Shown here: positions 9,518 to 18,718 of the stretch, one piece after another
How positions within the stretch are numbered: the stretch's first letter is position 1
Layout of the letters: the number at the start of each line of letters is the position of its first letter
Assembly (NCBI RefSeq): GCF_030504985.1
Contig: NZ_JASERU010000025.1
Span: 1-44,046, forward strand
Direction of reading: 5' to 3'
DNA: 44,046 bases
Origin: Fulvimonas sp. R45
GTDB taxonomy: Bacteria; Pseudomonadota; Gammaproteobacteria; Xanthomonadales; Rhodanobacteraceae
The notes under the pieces: generated by a model
Database searches by the model: none
What the model was told of the DNA's origin: nothing
What the model saw: the letters and a program-made list of their open reading frames with translations, nothing else
Translations under genes and position numbers: made by a program

Positions 9518-10600
9518 ATGACGCCCTCCATCCGCCGCAAGCTCGAAGCCCTCGCCGAACGCCACGAAGAAGTCGGCCTGCTGCTCGGCCAGCCCGAGGT
9601 GCTGGCCGACAACGCGCGCTTCCGCGAGCTGTCGCGCGAGTACGCCCAGCTCGAGCCGGTGGCCGCCGCGCTGCGCGAGCACGACCAGGCCGGACGCGAG
9701 CTGGCCGACGCCCGCGCCATGCTGGACGACCCCGACCTCGGCGACATGGCCGCCGACGACGTCGCGCGGCTGGAACGGCGCCTGGCCGAACTCGACGATG
9801 AACTGCAGATCCTGCTGTTGCCGGTCGACCCGCGCGACGAGGCCAACCTGTTCCTGGAAGTGCGCGCCGGCACCGGCGGCGACGAGGCGGCGATCTTCGC
9901 CGGCGACCTGTTCCGCATGTACGCGCGCTACGCCGAGCGCCGGCGCTGGCAGGTGGAGGTCCTCAGCGAGAACCCCGGCGAGCACGGCGGCTACAAGGAG
10001 ATCGTCGCCCGCGTCGAGGGCAAGGGCGCGTTCTCGCGGCTGAAGTTCGAATCCGGCGCCCACTGCGTGAAGCGCGTGCCGGCCACCGAGTCGCAGGGCC
10101 GCATCCACACCTCCACCGCCACCGTGGCGGTGCTGCCGGAACTGGACGAGATCGAGAGCATCGAGCTGAACCCCGCCGAGCTGAAGATCGACACCTTCCG
10201 CGCCTCCGGCGCCGGCGGCCAGCACGTCAACAAGACCGACTCGGCGATCCGCATCACCCACCTGCCCACCGGCACCGTGGTGGAATGCCAGGACGAGCGC
10301 AGCCAGCACAAGAACCGCGCCCGCGCGATGAGCCTGCTGAAGGCGCGCCTGCTCGACGAGGCGCAGTCGAAGCAGGCCGCGGCGCAGGCGCAGGAGCGGC
10401 GCCTGCAGGTGGGCACCGGCGACCGCAGCCAGCGCATCCGTACCTACCGCTACAAGGACAACCTCGTCACCGACCACCGCATCGGGCTGAACCTGTATCG
10501 TCTGCCGGAAATCATGGAAGGCGACCTCGACGAACTGATCGACGCGCTGGTGCGGGAACACCAGGCCGACGAACTGAAATCGCTGGCCAACCCTGCATGA
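9518..10600 (+). CDS. prfA: Peptide chain release factor 1
   Basis: RF1 (360 residues) reads UAA and UAG stop codons and triggers peptide release. The tripeptide anticodon PAT is at residues 188-190, and the catalytic GGQ is at 233-235 in [15 protein letters not shown]. Length and domain order are standard. In many gammaproteobacteria the next gene is prmC, which methylates the GGQ glutamine; here prfA instead overlaps a TPR/GT41 gene, so prmC must be elsewhere. Confidence 0.97.
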   Translation: MTPSIRRKLEALAERHEEVGLLLGQPEVLADNARFRELSREYAQLEPVAAALREHDQAGRELADARAMLDDPDLGDMAADDVARLERRLAELDDELQILLLPVDPRDEANLFLEVRAGTGGDEAAIFAGDLFRMYARYAERRRWQVEVLSENPGEHGGYKEIVARVEGKGAFSRLKFESGAHCVKRVPATESQGRIHTSTATVAVLPELDEIESIELNPAELKIDTFRASGAGGQHVNKTDSAIRITHLPTGTVVECQDERSQHKNRARAMSLLKARLLDEAQSKQAAAQAQERRLQVGTGDRSQRIRTYRYKDNLVTDHRIGLNLYRLPEIMEGDLDELIDALVREHQADELKSLANPA

Positions 10601-12699
10601 ACATCGCCATACCCGTCGACATCAAGGGCACCCTGCAACAGCTGGCCGGCCTGCTGGAACGCGGCCGGGACGCCGAGGCCGTCGCCTTCGCCGCCCGCGC
10701 GCGGCGCGACTTCCCGGTGGCGCCGGAACTGATCCGCCTGCACGGCATCGCACTGCTGCGCTGCGGCCGCCGCGGCGAGGCGCGCAGCGCGCTGGCCCGC
10801 GCCGCCGAGCTGGCGCCGCAGAGCGTGGAGATCCAGTGCAACCTCGCCACGCTGGCGCTGGAGGACGGCCAGGCCGATGCCGCGATCGAGCGCCTGCGCG
10901 CCGCGCTGCGGCGCACGCCCGGCCACCCCGCCATCCTCAACGGCCTGGGCACCGCGCTGATGGCCGCGGCCCGCTACCCGCAGGCGCGCGAGGCCTTCGC
11001 CATGGCCACCCACGGCGCTCCCGGCCACCCGGGCCTGCGACTGAACCTGGCCGCCGCCGAGCTGGAACTGGGCCATGCCGGCCAAGCCGAGACGCACGTG
11101 CGCGAGGCGCTGCAGATCGCGCCTGCGCTGGACGGCGCCCACGCCCTGCTCGGCCACGTCCTGCGCGCGCAGGGCCGCGCCCGCGAGGCCGCCGACGCCT
11201 GGCTGCAGGCCGAGCGCACGGCCCCGCACAACCCCCGCTACCCCTACGAGGCCGGCCTGATGCTGGACGAGGCCGGCGACCTCGGCGCCGCCGCCGACGC
11301 CTGGCGCCGCGCCCTGCAGGCCGATCCGCAACTCGCCCCGGCGCTGAGCCAGTTGCTGTACGCGCAGCGCCGCCGCTGCGACTGGCGCGAGCTGGACGAA
11401 CTGTCCGCCCGGCTGCGGCAGGCGGTGGCCGCGCACCAGCCGGGCATCGGCCCGTTCGCCTTCCTGGCCGAGGACGCCGGCGCCGCCGCACAGCGCCGCT
11501 GCGCCGAAAGCTACGCCGCCATGATCGAACAGCGCACCGTGCCGCTGCGCGTCCAGCTCGACCTGCGCCCGTCCGCCCCGGCGGCCGGCGCGCCGATCCG
11601 CGTCGGCCTGGTCGCCGACGGTTTCGGCGAGCACGCCACCGGCCTGCTCGTGGTGGCCATGCTGGAGGCGCTGGCCGGCAGCGACCTGGACATCCATCTG
11701 TTCGCGACCACGCCCGACGACGGCGGCGCGATCCGCCGCCGCCTCGCCGCCGTGTCCACGCTGCACGACCTGGCCGGGCAGAACCCGGCGCAATGCGCGC
11801 AGCGCATCCATGCCGCCGGCATCGAGGTGCTGTTCGACCTCAACGGCTACTGCGGCAAGGACAACGTCGAACTGATGGCGCTGCGCCCCGCGCCGGTGCA
11901 GGTGAACTGGCTGGCCTACCCCGGCACCTCCGGCGCGCCGTGGATGGACTACCTGCTGGCCGACGCCACGGTGCTGCCCGATGCGCTGCGCCCACACGTC
12001 AGCGAAAAGCTGCTGCGCCTGCCGCGCTGCTACCAGCCCAGCGACACCACCCGCGAACCCGGCCCGCCGCCCAGCCGCGCCTATTGCGGCCTGCCCGCGC
12101 AAGGCACCGTGTTCGCCTGCTTCAACAACGCATGGAAGATCAACCCGGCCTCGTTCGCGCGCTTCATGCTGGTGCTGCAACAGGTGCCGGACAGCGTGCT
12201 GTGGCTGCTCTCCGGCCCCGACGGTGCCAACGCGCGCCTGCGCGCCGCGGCCGCCGCGCTGGACGTGGCGCCGGAGCGGCTGGTGTTCCTGCCGCAGTTG
12301 CCGCACGCCGAATACCTGGCCTGCTACGCCCACGCCGACCTGTTCCTCGACACCCTGCCCTACAACGCCCACACCACCGCCTCCGACGCGCTGTGGGCCG
12401 GCTGCCCGGTGCTCACCCTGCGCGGCGACACCTTCGCCGGGCGCGTGGCCGCCAGCCTGCTCGAACACGCGGGGCTGCCGGAACTGGTGGCCGAGGACGA
12501 GGACGGCTTCCTCGCCACCGCGGTGCGCCTGGGCGGCGACCCCGCCGCGCTGGCCACGCTGCGCCGCCATCTGGTGCAGCAGCGCGCGGCGAACCCGCTG
12601 TTCGACATGGCCGCCTACGCGCGCGACTTCCGCCGCGCGGTGCAGTGGATCAGCACCCGCCACCGCATCGGGCGGCCGCCGGTCGATCACGACTTGTAG
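10597..12699 (+). CDS. TPR protein with GT41 (O-GlcNAc transferase-like) domain
   Basis: A 700-residue protein, with TPR repeats over about residues 1-270 and a Glyco_transf_41 catalytic region over about 320-690. Catalytic-region landmarks are GFGEHATG (equivalent to the His-containing GNHPTS region of OGT), [22 protein letters not shown] with the candidate catalytic Lys, and [24 protein letters not shown], the UDP-sugar binding face. It should transfer a sugar, probably from a UDP-sugar, to protein Ser/Thr, but neither donor nor target is known. The Xanthomonas OGT of known structure belongs to this family. The ATG overlaps the prfA stop (ATGA), suggesting coupled translation. No signal peptide is seen, so it should act in the cytoplasm. 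Confidence 0.85.
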   Translation: MNIAIPVDIKGTLQQLAGLLERGRDAEAVAFAARARRDFPVAPELIRLHGIALLRCGRRGEARSALARAAELAPQSVEIQCNLATLALEDGQADAAIERLRAALRRTPGHPAILNGLGTALMAAARYPQAREAFAMATHGAPGHPGLRLNLAAAELELGHAGQAETHVREALQIAPALDGAHALLGHVLRAQGRAREAADAWLQAERTAPHNPRYPYEAGLMLDEAGDLGAAADAWRRALQADPQLAPALSQLLYAQRRRCDWRELDELSARLRQAVAAHQPGIGPFAFLAEDAGAAAQRRCAESYAAMIEQRTVPLRVQLDLRPSAPAAGAPIRVGLVADGFGEHATGLLVVAMLEALAGSDLDIHLFATTPDDGGAIRRRLAAVSTLHDLAGQNPAQCAQRIHAAGIEVLFDLNGYCGKDNVELMALRPAPVQVNWLAYPGTSGAPWMDYLLADATVLPDALRPHVSEKLLRLPRCYQPSDTTREPGPPPSRAYCGLPAQGTVFACFNNAWKINPASFARFMLVLQQVPDSVLWLLSGPDGANARLRAAAAALDVAPERLVFLPQLPHAEYLACYAHADLFLDTLPYNAHTTASDALWAGCPVLTLRGDTFAGRVAASLLEHAGLPELVAEDEDGFLATAVRLGGDPAALATLRRHLVQQRAANPLFDMAAYARDFRRAVQWISTRHRIGRPPVDHDL

Positions 12700-12714
12700 G
12701 CTGGCCCGGGGCTT

Positions 12715-12732
12715 GCGGATCACTCGATCCGC
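12715..12732. terminator. Small hairpin between converging genes
   Basis: A perfect 7-base stem (GCGGATC/GATCCGC) with a 4-base loop lies in the 62-base space between the convergent GT41 and acylphosphatase genes. No U-tract is present, so termination activity is only a guess from position. Confidence 0.25.
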
Positions 12733-12761
12733 GGCCGGACGCTCGATGACCTCGCAGGCGC

Positions 12762-13031
12762 TCAGCCGACGACGTGGAAGCCCGGCCCGTCCGGCGCCCC
12801 GGCGGGCTCGCGCATCACCGATTCCACCTCGGCCGCGGGCGGCCCCTGCCACAGCCAGCGCTCCAGCGCGTCGAGCGCCGCGGCGTCGCCGCAGGCCAGC
12901 ACCTCGACGCGGCCGTCCGGCAGGTTGCGCGCATGGCCGGCCAGGCCCAGTCCGCGCGCCTGCTCGCGGGTGCTGGCCCGGTAGAACACGCCCTGCACCC
13001 GACCGCCGACCAGGAAGCGCGCGGCAGGCAT
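12762..13031 (-). CDS. acyP: Acylphosphatase
   Basis: An 89-residue enzyme that hydrolyses acyl-phosphates. The signature VQGVFYRASTREQARGLGL contains the catalytic Arg, and GHARNLPDGRVEV contains the catalytic Asn. One change from the consensus is GHARN for GWVRN. The ATG at 13031 shares one base with the stop of the upstream thioredoxin-like gene (TGATG), so the pair is probably translationally coupled. Longer frames starting upstream are ignored. Confidence 0.93.
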   Translation of the reverse strand: MPAARFLVGGRVQGVFYRASTREQARGLGLAGHARNLPDGRVEVLACGDAAALDALERWLWQGPPAAEVESVMREPAGAPDGPGFHVVG

Positions 13032-13507
13032 CAGCGGGGCTTCGCCGCGATCGCGGCGCCCAGCTTCGCGCCGTCCACCGGCCCCATGAAGCGCTGCGCC
13101 ACGCGGCCGTCGGGCGCGATCAGCCAGGTGGTGGGCAGGCCGAGCGGCTCGTCGAAATCCTGCGGCGGCTTGTCCAGCGGGACCTGGGCCACCGGGTAGC
13201 TCACCGGGTGCTTGCGCAGGAAGGCGCGGATCTCGGCCGGCGCGCTGTCCTCGTAGGCCAGGCCGATGGCGCGCACGTCCGGGTGCGTGGCCACGAACTT
13301 CGAGATGTCGGGCATCTCCTTGATGCACGGCACGCACCAGGTGGCCCAGAAATTCACGATCACCCAGTGCCCGCGCTGCGCGGCCAGGTTCCATGGCTTG
13401 CCGTCCAGCGTGGTGATCTTCAGCGCGGGTTGCGCCGGCATGGCCGCAAAGGCGGGCGCGGCGACGGACAGGGCCAGCAGGACCGGCAGCAGGCGCAGCA
13501 GTTTCAT
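13031..13507 (-). CDS. TlpA-like periplasmic thioredoxin-family protein
   Basis: A 158-residue secreted thiol-disulfide protein. A Sec signal peptide (MKLLRLLPVLLALSVAAPAFA) is followed by a thioredoxin-fold domain with active site WATWCVPCIKEMP (the CVPC pair) and the cis-Pro region GLPTTWLI. It probably reduces disulfides in periplasmic substrates such as cytochrome-maturation or copper-assembly proteins; the exact substrate cannot be read from sequence. It overlaps the YihY gene by four bases upstream and acyP by one base downstream, forming a three-gene unit. Confidence 0.9.
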   Translation of the reverse strand: MKLLRLLPVLLALSVAAPAFAAMPAQPALKITTLDGKPWNLAAQRGHWVIVNFWATWCVPCIKEMPDISKFVATHPDVRAIGLAYEDSAPAEIRAFLRKHPVSYPVAQVPLDKPPQDFDEPLGLPTTWLIAPDGRVAQRFMGPVDGAKLGAAIAAKPR

Positions 13508-14778
13508 GGAACGGATTCCTCGGCGGGACCGGACGGGGAACCGGCAGGATAGGCCCGGTCGAGCCGCGTGCCCAGTGTCGCCTTGAGGCCGCGCGCCATG
13601 TCCTCGAGCAACGCGAGCAGCTCGGACGGCAACGCGATCTCCAGCCCGGCGGCATCCTTCGCCGGCTCCAGCGGCAGGCGGCAGCCGCTGTGCGCGTACA
13701 CCCGCAGCAGGTCGGTGCTGTCCAGGCTGCGCGACAGCAGCCAGCCGCCGGCCTCGCTGCGCTGGATCAGGTCGGCCTGCTGCAGGGTGCCGAAGCAGGC
13801 GGCGATGGCGGTGCCGTCCAGGACCGGCTCGGCCAGTTGCACGCTCGCCGGGTCCACGCATTCGCCGCTGCGCTGCGCCCGCACGAAATGGCCCAGCACC
13901 GCCAGCAGGCCGAGAAACTCGGCGTCCTTCGGCAGCGCCTTCGCCGCCGGGCGGTACTCGAACGAGGAGATCGAGGCTGCGATCGACGCGCCCAGGATCA
14001 CGATGATCCACGACAGGTAGATCCACAGCAGGAAGATCGGGATCACCGCCAGCGCCTTGCCGTAGATCTGCTGGTAGGTGTGCCCGCCGTGCACGAACAG
14101 CCGGAAGCCCCAGCGCGCGACCTCGAACAGCACCGCGCCGAGCAGCGCGCCGATCGCCGCATCGCGCTTCGACACGCGCCGGTTCGGCACCACCGTGTAC
14201 AGCAGCCACAGCGTCACCAGGGTCACCACGAACGGCAGCACGCGCAACACCACGCCGCCGGCGCCGAGCTGGCCGGCGGTCTCGTTCAGCAGCGGCAGCG
14301 CGGTGATGTAGGAACTGGCCGCCAGCCCGCCCACCACCAGGATCGGCCCCAACGTCAGCGCCGCCCAGTACAGCAGCACCCGCGAGCTCCAGCGCCGCGG
14401 CTGGTGCACGCGCCAGATGCGGTTGAGCCGGTCCTCGATGCTCACCATCATCGAGACCGCGCTGAACAGCATCACCAGGATGCTGATGCCGGTGAGCTGG
14501 CTGGCGTTGCTGGCGAACTCCTGCAGCGCCACCTGCACGTGGTGGCCGGCGGCTGGCACGAAGTTGTGGAACACGAAGTCCAGCAGCGTGTCGCGCGCGC
14601 CGGCGAACACCGGGAACACCGAGAACATCGCCAGGCCCGCCACCATCAGCGGCACCAGCGACACCAGCGTGGTGTAGGACAGCGCGCCGGCGGTCTCGAA
14701 GCACTTGTCGTCGAGGAAACGCTGCCACAGGAAGCGGCCGAAGGTGAGGCTGCGGTCTCGATCGAAGCGCCAACGCAT
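13504..14778 (-). CDS. YihY/BrkB-family inner-membrane protein
   Basis: The protein has 424 residues from the ATG at 14778, or 433 from an ATG at 14805. The nearer start is preferred because AGGGA lies five bases before it. The membrane part (about residues 20-290) has six or so helices and family marks FETAGALSYTTLVSLVPL, SIEDRLNRIWRV and HGGHTYQQIYGKALAVIPIFLLWIYLSW. The C-terminal 130 residues look like a cytoplasmic winged-helix domain (ACFGTLQQADLIQRSEAGGW), as in longer Xanthomonadales members. The old annotation as RNase BN is wrong for this family. Its function is uncertain; roles in lipid or envelope biology have been proposed. Confidence 0.88.
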   Translation of the reverse strand: MRWRFDRDRSLTFGRFLWQRFLDDKCFETAGALSYTTLVSLVPLMVAGLAMFSVFPVFAGARDTLLDFVFHNFVPAAGHHVQVALQEFASNASQLTGISILVMLFSAVSMMVSIEDRLNRIWRVHQPRRWSSRVLLYWAALTLGPILVVGGLAASSYITALPLLNETAGQLGAGGVVLRVLPFVVTLVTLWLLYTVVPNRRVSKRDAAIGALLGAVLFEVARWGFRLFVHGGHTYQQIYGKALAVIPIFLLWIYLSWIIVILGASIAASISSFEYRPAAKALPKDAEFLGLLAVLGHFVRAQRSGECVDPASVQLAEPVLDGTAIAACFGTLQQADLIQRSEAGGWLLSRSLDSTDLLRVYAHSGCRLPLEPAKDAAGLEIALPSELLALLEDMARGLKATLGTRLDRAYPAGSPSGPAEESVP

Positions 14779-14811
14779 GGGGGTCCCTGTGGGCCGGTCC
14801 GACATCGCCGG

Positions 14812-14817
14812 TACACT
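14812..14817 (+). promoter_or_regulatory. Candidate -10 box (TACACT) for wrbA
   Basis: TACACT lies 41 bases before the wrbA ATG in the divergent gap with the YihY gene. No convincing -35 is seen, which is common in this GC-rich group. The support is positional only. Confidence 0.35.
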
Positions 14818-14819
14818 AG

Positions 14820-15805
<986 letters not shown>

Positions 15806-15812
15806 GCGCGGC

Positions 15813-16448
15813 TCAGGGCCGCGGCCACGCCTCCGCCGCGGTCAGCGCCGCCACGGCGACCAGCAACGCGCCGACGCAACGGGTAGCCCACGCGCCGGCG
15901 GCGGGGCGGCCGTGCAGCCACCCGCGCACGCGGCCCCCCAGCAGCGCCAGCGTGCCGTACACGCCGCCCTGGGTCAGCGCGATGATCGCCCACAGCACCA
16001 GCGCCTGCAGCCACAACGCGCCATCGGCCGGGCGCAGGAACTGCGGGAAGATCGCCAGCATGAACAGGTAGGCCTTGGGATTGAGCAGGCAGGTGAGCAT
16101 GCCCTGCCGGAACGTCGCCGCCCACGGCAGCGCCTGCCCCGCCGCCGGCGCCTGCAGCGTCGCGGTAGCGCGCAGCAGCGCGACGCCGATCCAGGCGATG
16201 TACAGCGCGCCGGCCAGCAGCAGCGCCCTGAACACGCCCGGCACCAGCTTCACCAGCACGCTGATCCCCAATGCCGCCATCAGCACGTGGCACAGGCCAC
16301 CGGCCACGATGCCGCCCACCGCGGCCAGCCCCCGCGCACGGCCGCCGCTCAATGCGCTGCCGAACACGAAGGCCATGTCCAGCCCGGGCAGCGCGATCAC
16401 CCCGAACACCACCACGAAGAACAGCCACAGCTGCGCGGCATGGCTCAT
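15813..16448 (-). CDS. LysE/RhtB-family amino-acid exporter
   Basis: A 211-residue inner-membrane protein with six likely helices. The family pattern PGLDMAFVFGSALSGGRARGLAAVGGI in the first helical pair and LLNPKAYLFMLAIFPQF in the middle are diagnostic for LysE/RhtB transporters, which export amino acids or homoserine-type compounds. The substrate cannot be read. The ATG at 16448 overlaps the stop of the NIPSNAP gene by four bases, so the two are probably one transcript. The end faces the DUF2069 end only seven bases away. Confidence 0.9.
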   Translation of the reverse strand: MSHAAQLWLFFVVVFGVIALPGLDMAFVFGSALSGGRARGLAAVGGIVAGGLCHVLMAALGISVLVKLVPGVFRALLLAGALYIAWIGVALLRATATLQAPAAGQALPWAATFRQGMLTCLLNPKAYLFMLAIFPQFLRPADGALWLQALVLWAIIALTQGGVYGTLALLGGRVRGWLHGRPAAGAWATRCVGALLVAVAALTAAEAWPRP

Positions 16449-17329
16449 GGCGCCGTTCCCGCCACGTCGGGCAGCCAGCGCAGCCGCGAGCGCGGCGTCG
16501 GGTCCATTACCACCCGCTCCGGCTCGCCGCGCAGCAGGCCGCCGGCATCCAGGGCGCTGGCGGCCGCGCGCATCGCCGGTTCCAGCGCATGCAACGCGGC
16601 CTCGTCGCGCACCACGCCCAGCCAGACCAGCCACGGACCGTCCGTGCGCACCGGTAGCTGCGGGAAATTGTTCGGCTCGTCCAGCGTGACGAGGATGCCG
16701 GCCTGGCGCACGCCGGCACCGCGGTAGCGTTCGAATTGCGCTTCCGCATGCGCCGCCAGCTCCCGCTCGCTGCCCTTCTTCGCCGCGAAGACCTGCATCA
16801 CCACGATCCCCCGCGCGCCGTGCGGCTCGTCCACCGGGTCCACCGCCGGCAGCACGGCGACGCCGGTGTCCGGCCGCAGCGGGCGCAGCAGCAGCACGTC
16901 GTCGCTGTCGGGCAGCAGCGCGTTCACCTTGGTGCGGTGCTCGCGCCACAGCGGCCCGTAGTAGAACCGCGCATCCGCCACCGGCCGCGCGTGCATGTCG
17001 TGGAAGCCGCGCAGCCAGACGAACCGGTCCGGCTGCCCGCGCGGCAGGAACTGGCCGAACACCATCGCACCGAGCTGCTCGAAGGCCTCCGGGAAATAGG
17101 TGTCGAAGTAGCTGGCAAAGCGCGCGCGTCCGCCGTGCGTGGTGGTGTAGCGGCGCAGCTCGACGACCTGGAAATCGTGCAGGTGCGCCACGGTGTCCAT
17201 GCCGGGCAAAGCCCCGGGCGATGGCCCGGTCGCGTTATCGCCCGCTGCCGACCCGGCTGCGGCTGGCGTGCCCGCACCCAGCGCGACGATGGAAAACAGG
17301 CCCAGCAGGCGGCGGAACGTGGACTTCAT
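16445..17329 (-). CDS. Exported NIPSNAP-family protein
   Basis: A 294-residue protein with an N-terminal export signal (MKSTFRRLLGLFSIVALGAG...) and two NIPSNAP-type ferredoxin-like repeats. The first contains FQVVELRRYTT, FDTYFPEAFEQLGAMVFGQFLP and FVWLRGFHDMHAR, and the second contains GIVVMQVFAAKKGSERELAA. Catalytic function is unknown for this family. The ATG at 17329 follows GGGGAG. It is divergently arranged with a WYL-type regulator 84 bases away, which makes control by that regulator likely. Confidence 0.82.
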   Translation of the reverse strand: MKSTFRRLLGLFSIVALGAGTPAAAGSAAGDNATGPSPGALPGMDTVAHLHDFQVVELRRYTTTHGGRARFASYFDTYFPEAFEQLGAMVFGQFLPRGQPDRFVWLRGFHDMHARPVADARFYYGPLWREHRTKVNALLPDSDDVLLLRPLRPDTGVAVLPAVDPVDEPHGARGIVVMQVFAAKKGSERELAAHAEAQFERYRGAGVRQAGILVTLDEPNNFPQLPVRTDGPWLVWLGVVRDEAALHALEPAMRAAASALDAGGLLRGEPERVVMDPTPRSRLRWLPDVAGTAP

Positions 17330-17371
17330 GGCGACTCCCCAGTGGCGGACATGCGCGCACGCTACGGCGTA

Positions 17372-17394
17372 ATCAGGACATAACCCGCCCTGAT
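17372..17394. promoter_or_regulatory. Candidate operator between NIPSNAP and WYL genes
   Basis: The inverted repeat ATCAGG-N11-CCTGAT lies in the divergent gap, upstream of the TACACT box and of both starts. It is a plausible site for the WYL regulator to control itself and the NIPSNAP-LysE pair. This is inference from position and symmetry only. Confidence 0.35.
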
Positions 17395-17401
17395 GAATCG
17401 C

Positions 17402-17407
17402 TACACT
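17402..17407 (+). promoter_or_regulatory. Candidate -10 box (TACACT) giving a near-leaderless WYL mRNA
   Basis: TACACT ends six bases before the ATG at 17414. Transcription would start at or next to that ATG, which supports the shorter protein start and argues against the ATG at 17393. Confidence 0.4.
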
Positions 17408-17413
17408 GCGCGC

Positions 17414-18361
17414 ATGACCCGGCCCACCACCCGCCTGCTCGCCGTACTGGAACTGCTGCAGAGCCGCGGCCGCGCCAGCGGGCCGGAACTGGCGCGGCAG
17501 GTGGGCGTGGACGGGCGCACCCTGCGCCGCTACATCGTGGCGCTGGAGGACCTGGGCATCCCCATCGCCACCGAGCGCGGGCGCCACGGCGCCTACGCGC
17601 TGGTGCCCGGCTTCAAGCTGCCGCCGCTGATGTTCGACGACGACGAGGCGCAGGCCCTCTCGCTGGGCCTGCTCGCCGCGCAGCGGCTGGGACTGGCGGG
17701 CGCGGCGCCGGCCGTGGCCGGCGCGCAGGCGAAGCTGGCGCGGGCGATGCCCGAGCGGCTGCGGAAGCGCGCGCTGGCGATCGCCGACACGGTGCAGCTT
17801 GATCTCCATCCGTCCGGCGCGGCGGGCGGCGACGACGCGCTGGCCACGCTCACTGCCGCCGCGCAGGAACGCCGCCGCGTGCGACTGGACTACACCGCTC
17901 CGCCGCAGCGGCGCAGCGAGCGCGAGGTCGATCCCTACGGCCTGGCCTGGCGCGCCGGCGCCTGGTACATGGTGGGCTGGTGCCACCTGCGCCGAGGCCT
18001 GCGCTCGTTCCGGCTGGACCGCATCGGCACGGTGTGGGCGCTGGACCAGCGCTTCCGGCGCCCGGACGGTTTCGACGCGCTGGCGCAGCTCAACGCCAGC
18101 ATCGCCGGCATGCCGCGCCGCCACGCGGTGGAGGTGCTGCTGCGCGCCGACCTGGACACGGCGCGCCGCGCCTTCGCGCTGGACTTCGGCCTGCTCGAAC
18201 CGGCCACCGGCGGCGTGCTGTTGCGCAGCAGCGCCGACGACCTGGGCTGGTTCGCACGCGAACTGGCGCGGCTGCCGTTCGCGTTCGAGATCCGCCGGCC
18301 GGCACCACTGCGCCACGCGCTGAAGCGGCACGCGGCGAAGCTGCAACGACTGGCCGGCTAG
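17414..18361 (+). CDS. HTH/WYL-domain transcriptional regulator (YafY type)
   Basis: A 315-residue cytoplasmic regulator. The N-terminal winged HTH (HTH_11) covers MTRPTTRLLAVLELLQSRG...VDGRTLRRYIVALEDLGIPI. The WYL domain contains RVRLDYTAPPQRRSEREVDPYGL, AWYMVGWCHLRRGLRSFRLDRI and the C-terminal WCX extension. WYL domains sense ligands, often nucleotides or nucleic acids; the ligand here is unknown. The ATG at 17414 is preferred over one at 17393 because the -10 box lies between them. Divergent orientation with NIPSNAP-LysE suggests local control. Confidence 0.9.
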   Translation: MTRPTTRLLAVLELLQSRGRASGPELARQVGVDGRTLRRYIVALEDLGIPIATERGRHGAYALVPGFKLPPLMFDDDEAQALSLGLLAAQRLGLAGAAPAVAGAQAKLARAMPERLRKRALAIADTVQLDLHPSGAAGGDDALATLTAAAQERRRVRLDYTAPPQRRSEREVDPYGLAWRAGAWYMVGWCHLRRGLRSFRLDRIGTVWALDQRFRRPDGFDALAQLNASIAGMPRRHAVEVLLRADLDTARRAFALDFGLLEPATGGVLLRSSADDLGWFARELARLPFAFEIRRPAPLRHALKRHAAKLQRLAG

Positions 18362-18369
18362 CGTCTCTC

Positions 18370-18659
18370 AGAGCCTGTTCAAGATCTCCCCGTGCTCGCG
18401 TTGCCTTGCCCTGGCCGCCCGGTGGGAGTGCGTGGCGCAGCGCCTGGCTGGCGGGCAGAGCCTGCCCCTGCGAAGGCAGGGGCCAAGCCGCGCGCTGCCG
18501 CGTGGCGGCCAGGGCAAGGCAACCCGGAGGGCCGGGTCTGTTGGCCCACAGACCGGCGTCATCACTCAGTCGTGGACGGACGTCCACGCCTTCCCTCTTC
18601 CTTGGTCTGCGCGCAAACAGCTCCCGGCGCGGGCCGCGGGGAGATCTTGAACAGGCTCT
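18370..18659. repeat. Inverted-repeat element, copy 1, with nested insertion
   Basis: The 290-base unit starts eight bases after the WYL stop. Its 22-base ends (18370-18391 and 18638-18659, beginning AGAGCCTGTTCAAGATCTCC) are perfect reverse complements. The right half from 18541 matches copy 2 (25696-25849) closely, including GTCGTGGACGGACG and CTGCGCGCAAACAGCTCCC. It encodes no protein. The pattern is that of a MITE-like dispersed element. Together with its flanks it accounts for the 357-base gap between the WYL and acyl-CoA dehydrogenase genes. Confidence 0.85.
18401..18522. repeat. Second inverted-repeat element nested inside copy 1
   Basis: The 122-base unit has perfect 19-base inverted ends (TTGCCTTGCCCTGGCCGCC at 18401-18419 and its complement at 18504-18522). 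It interrupts the region that is continuous in copy 2 (CTCGCG followed by TTGGCCCACA), so it was inserted into, or expanded within, the outer element. A further hairpin (CCTGCC...GGCAGG) lies near its centre. Confidence 0.8.
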
Positions 18660-18684
18660 CACGCGGCACGCACCGCGACGTGCC

Positions 18685-18690
18685 TATACT
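18685..18690 (+). promoter_or_regulatory. Candidate -10 box (TATACT) for the acyl-CoA dehydrogenase
   Basis: TATACT lies 28 bases before the ATG, in the short unique stretch between the repeat element and the gene. No good -35 is seen at the usual distance. Confidence 0.4.
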
Positions 18691-18718
18691 CGTGGACACC
18701 ACCTGCCCGGAGCCGCCC

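Noticed and set aside
18392-18718. Upstream extension of the acyl-CoA dehydrogenase through the repeat element
   Set aside because: The sequence lies in the noncoding inverted-repeat element and does not resemble the family; a TATACT box sits between it and the ATG at 18719.
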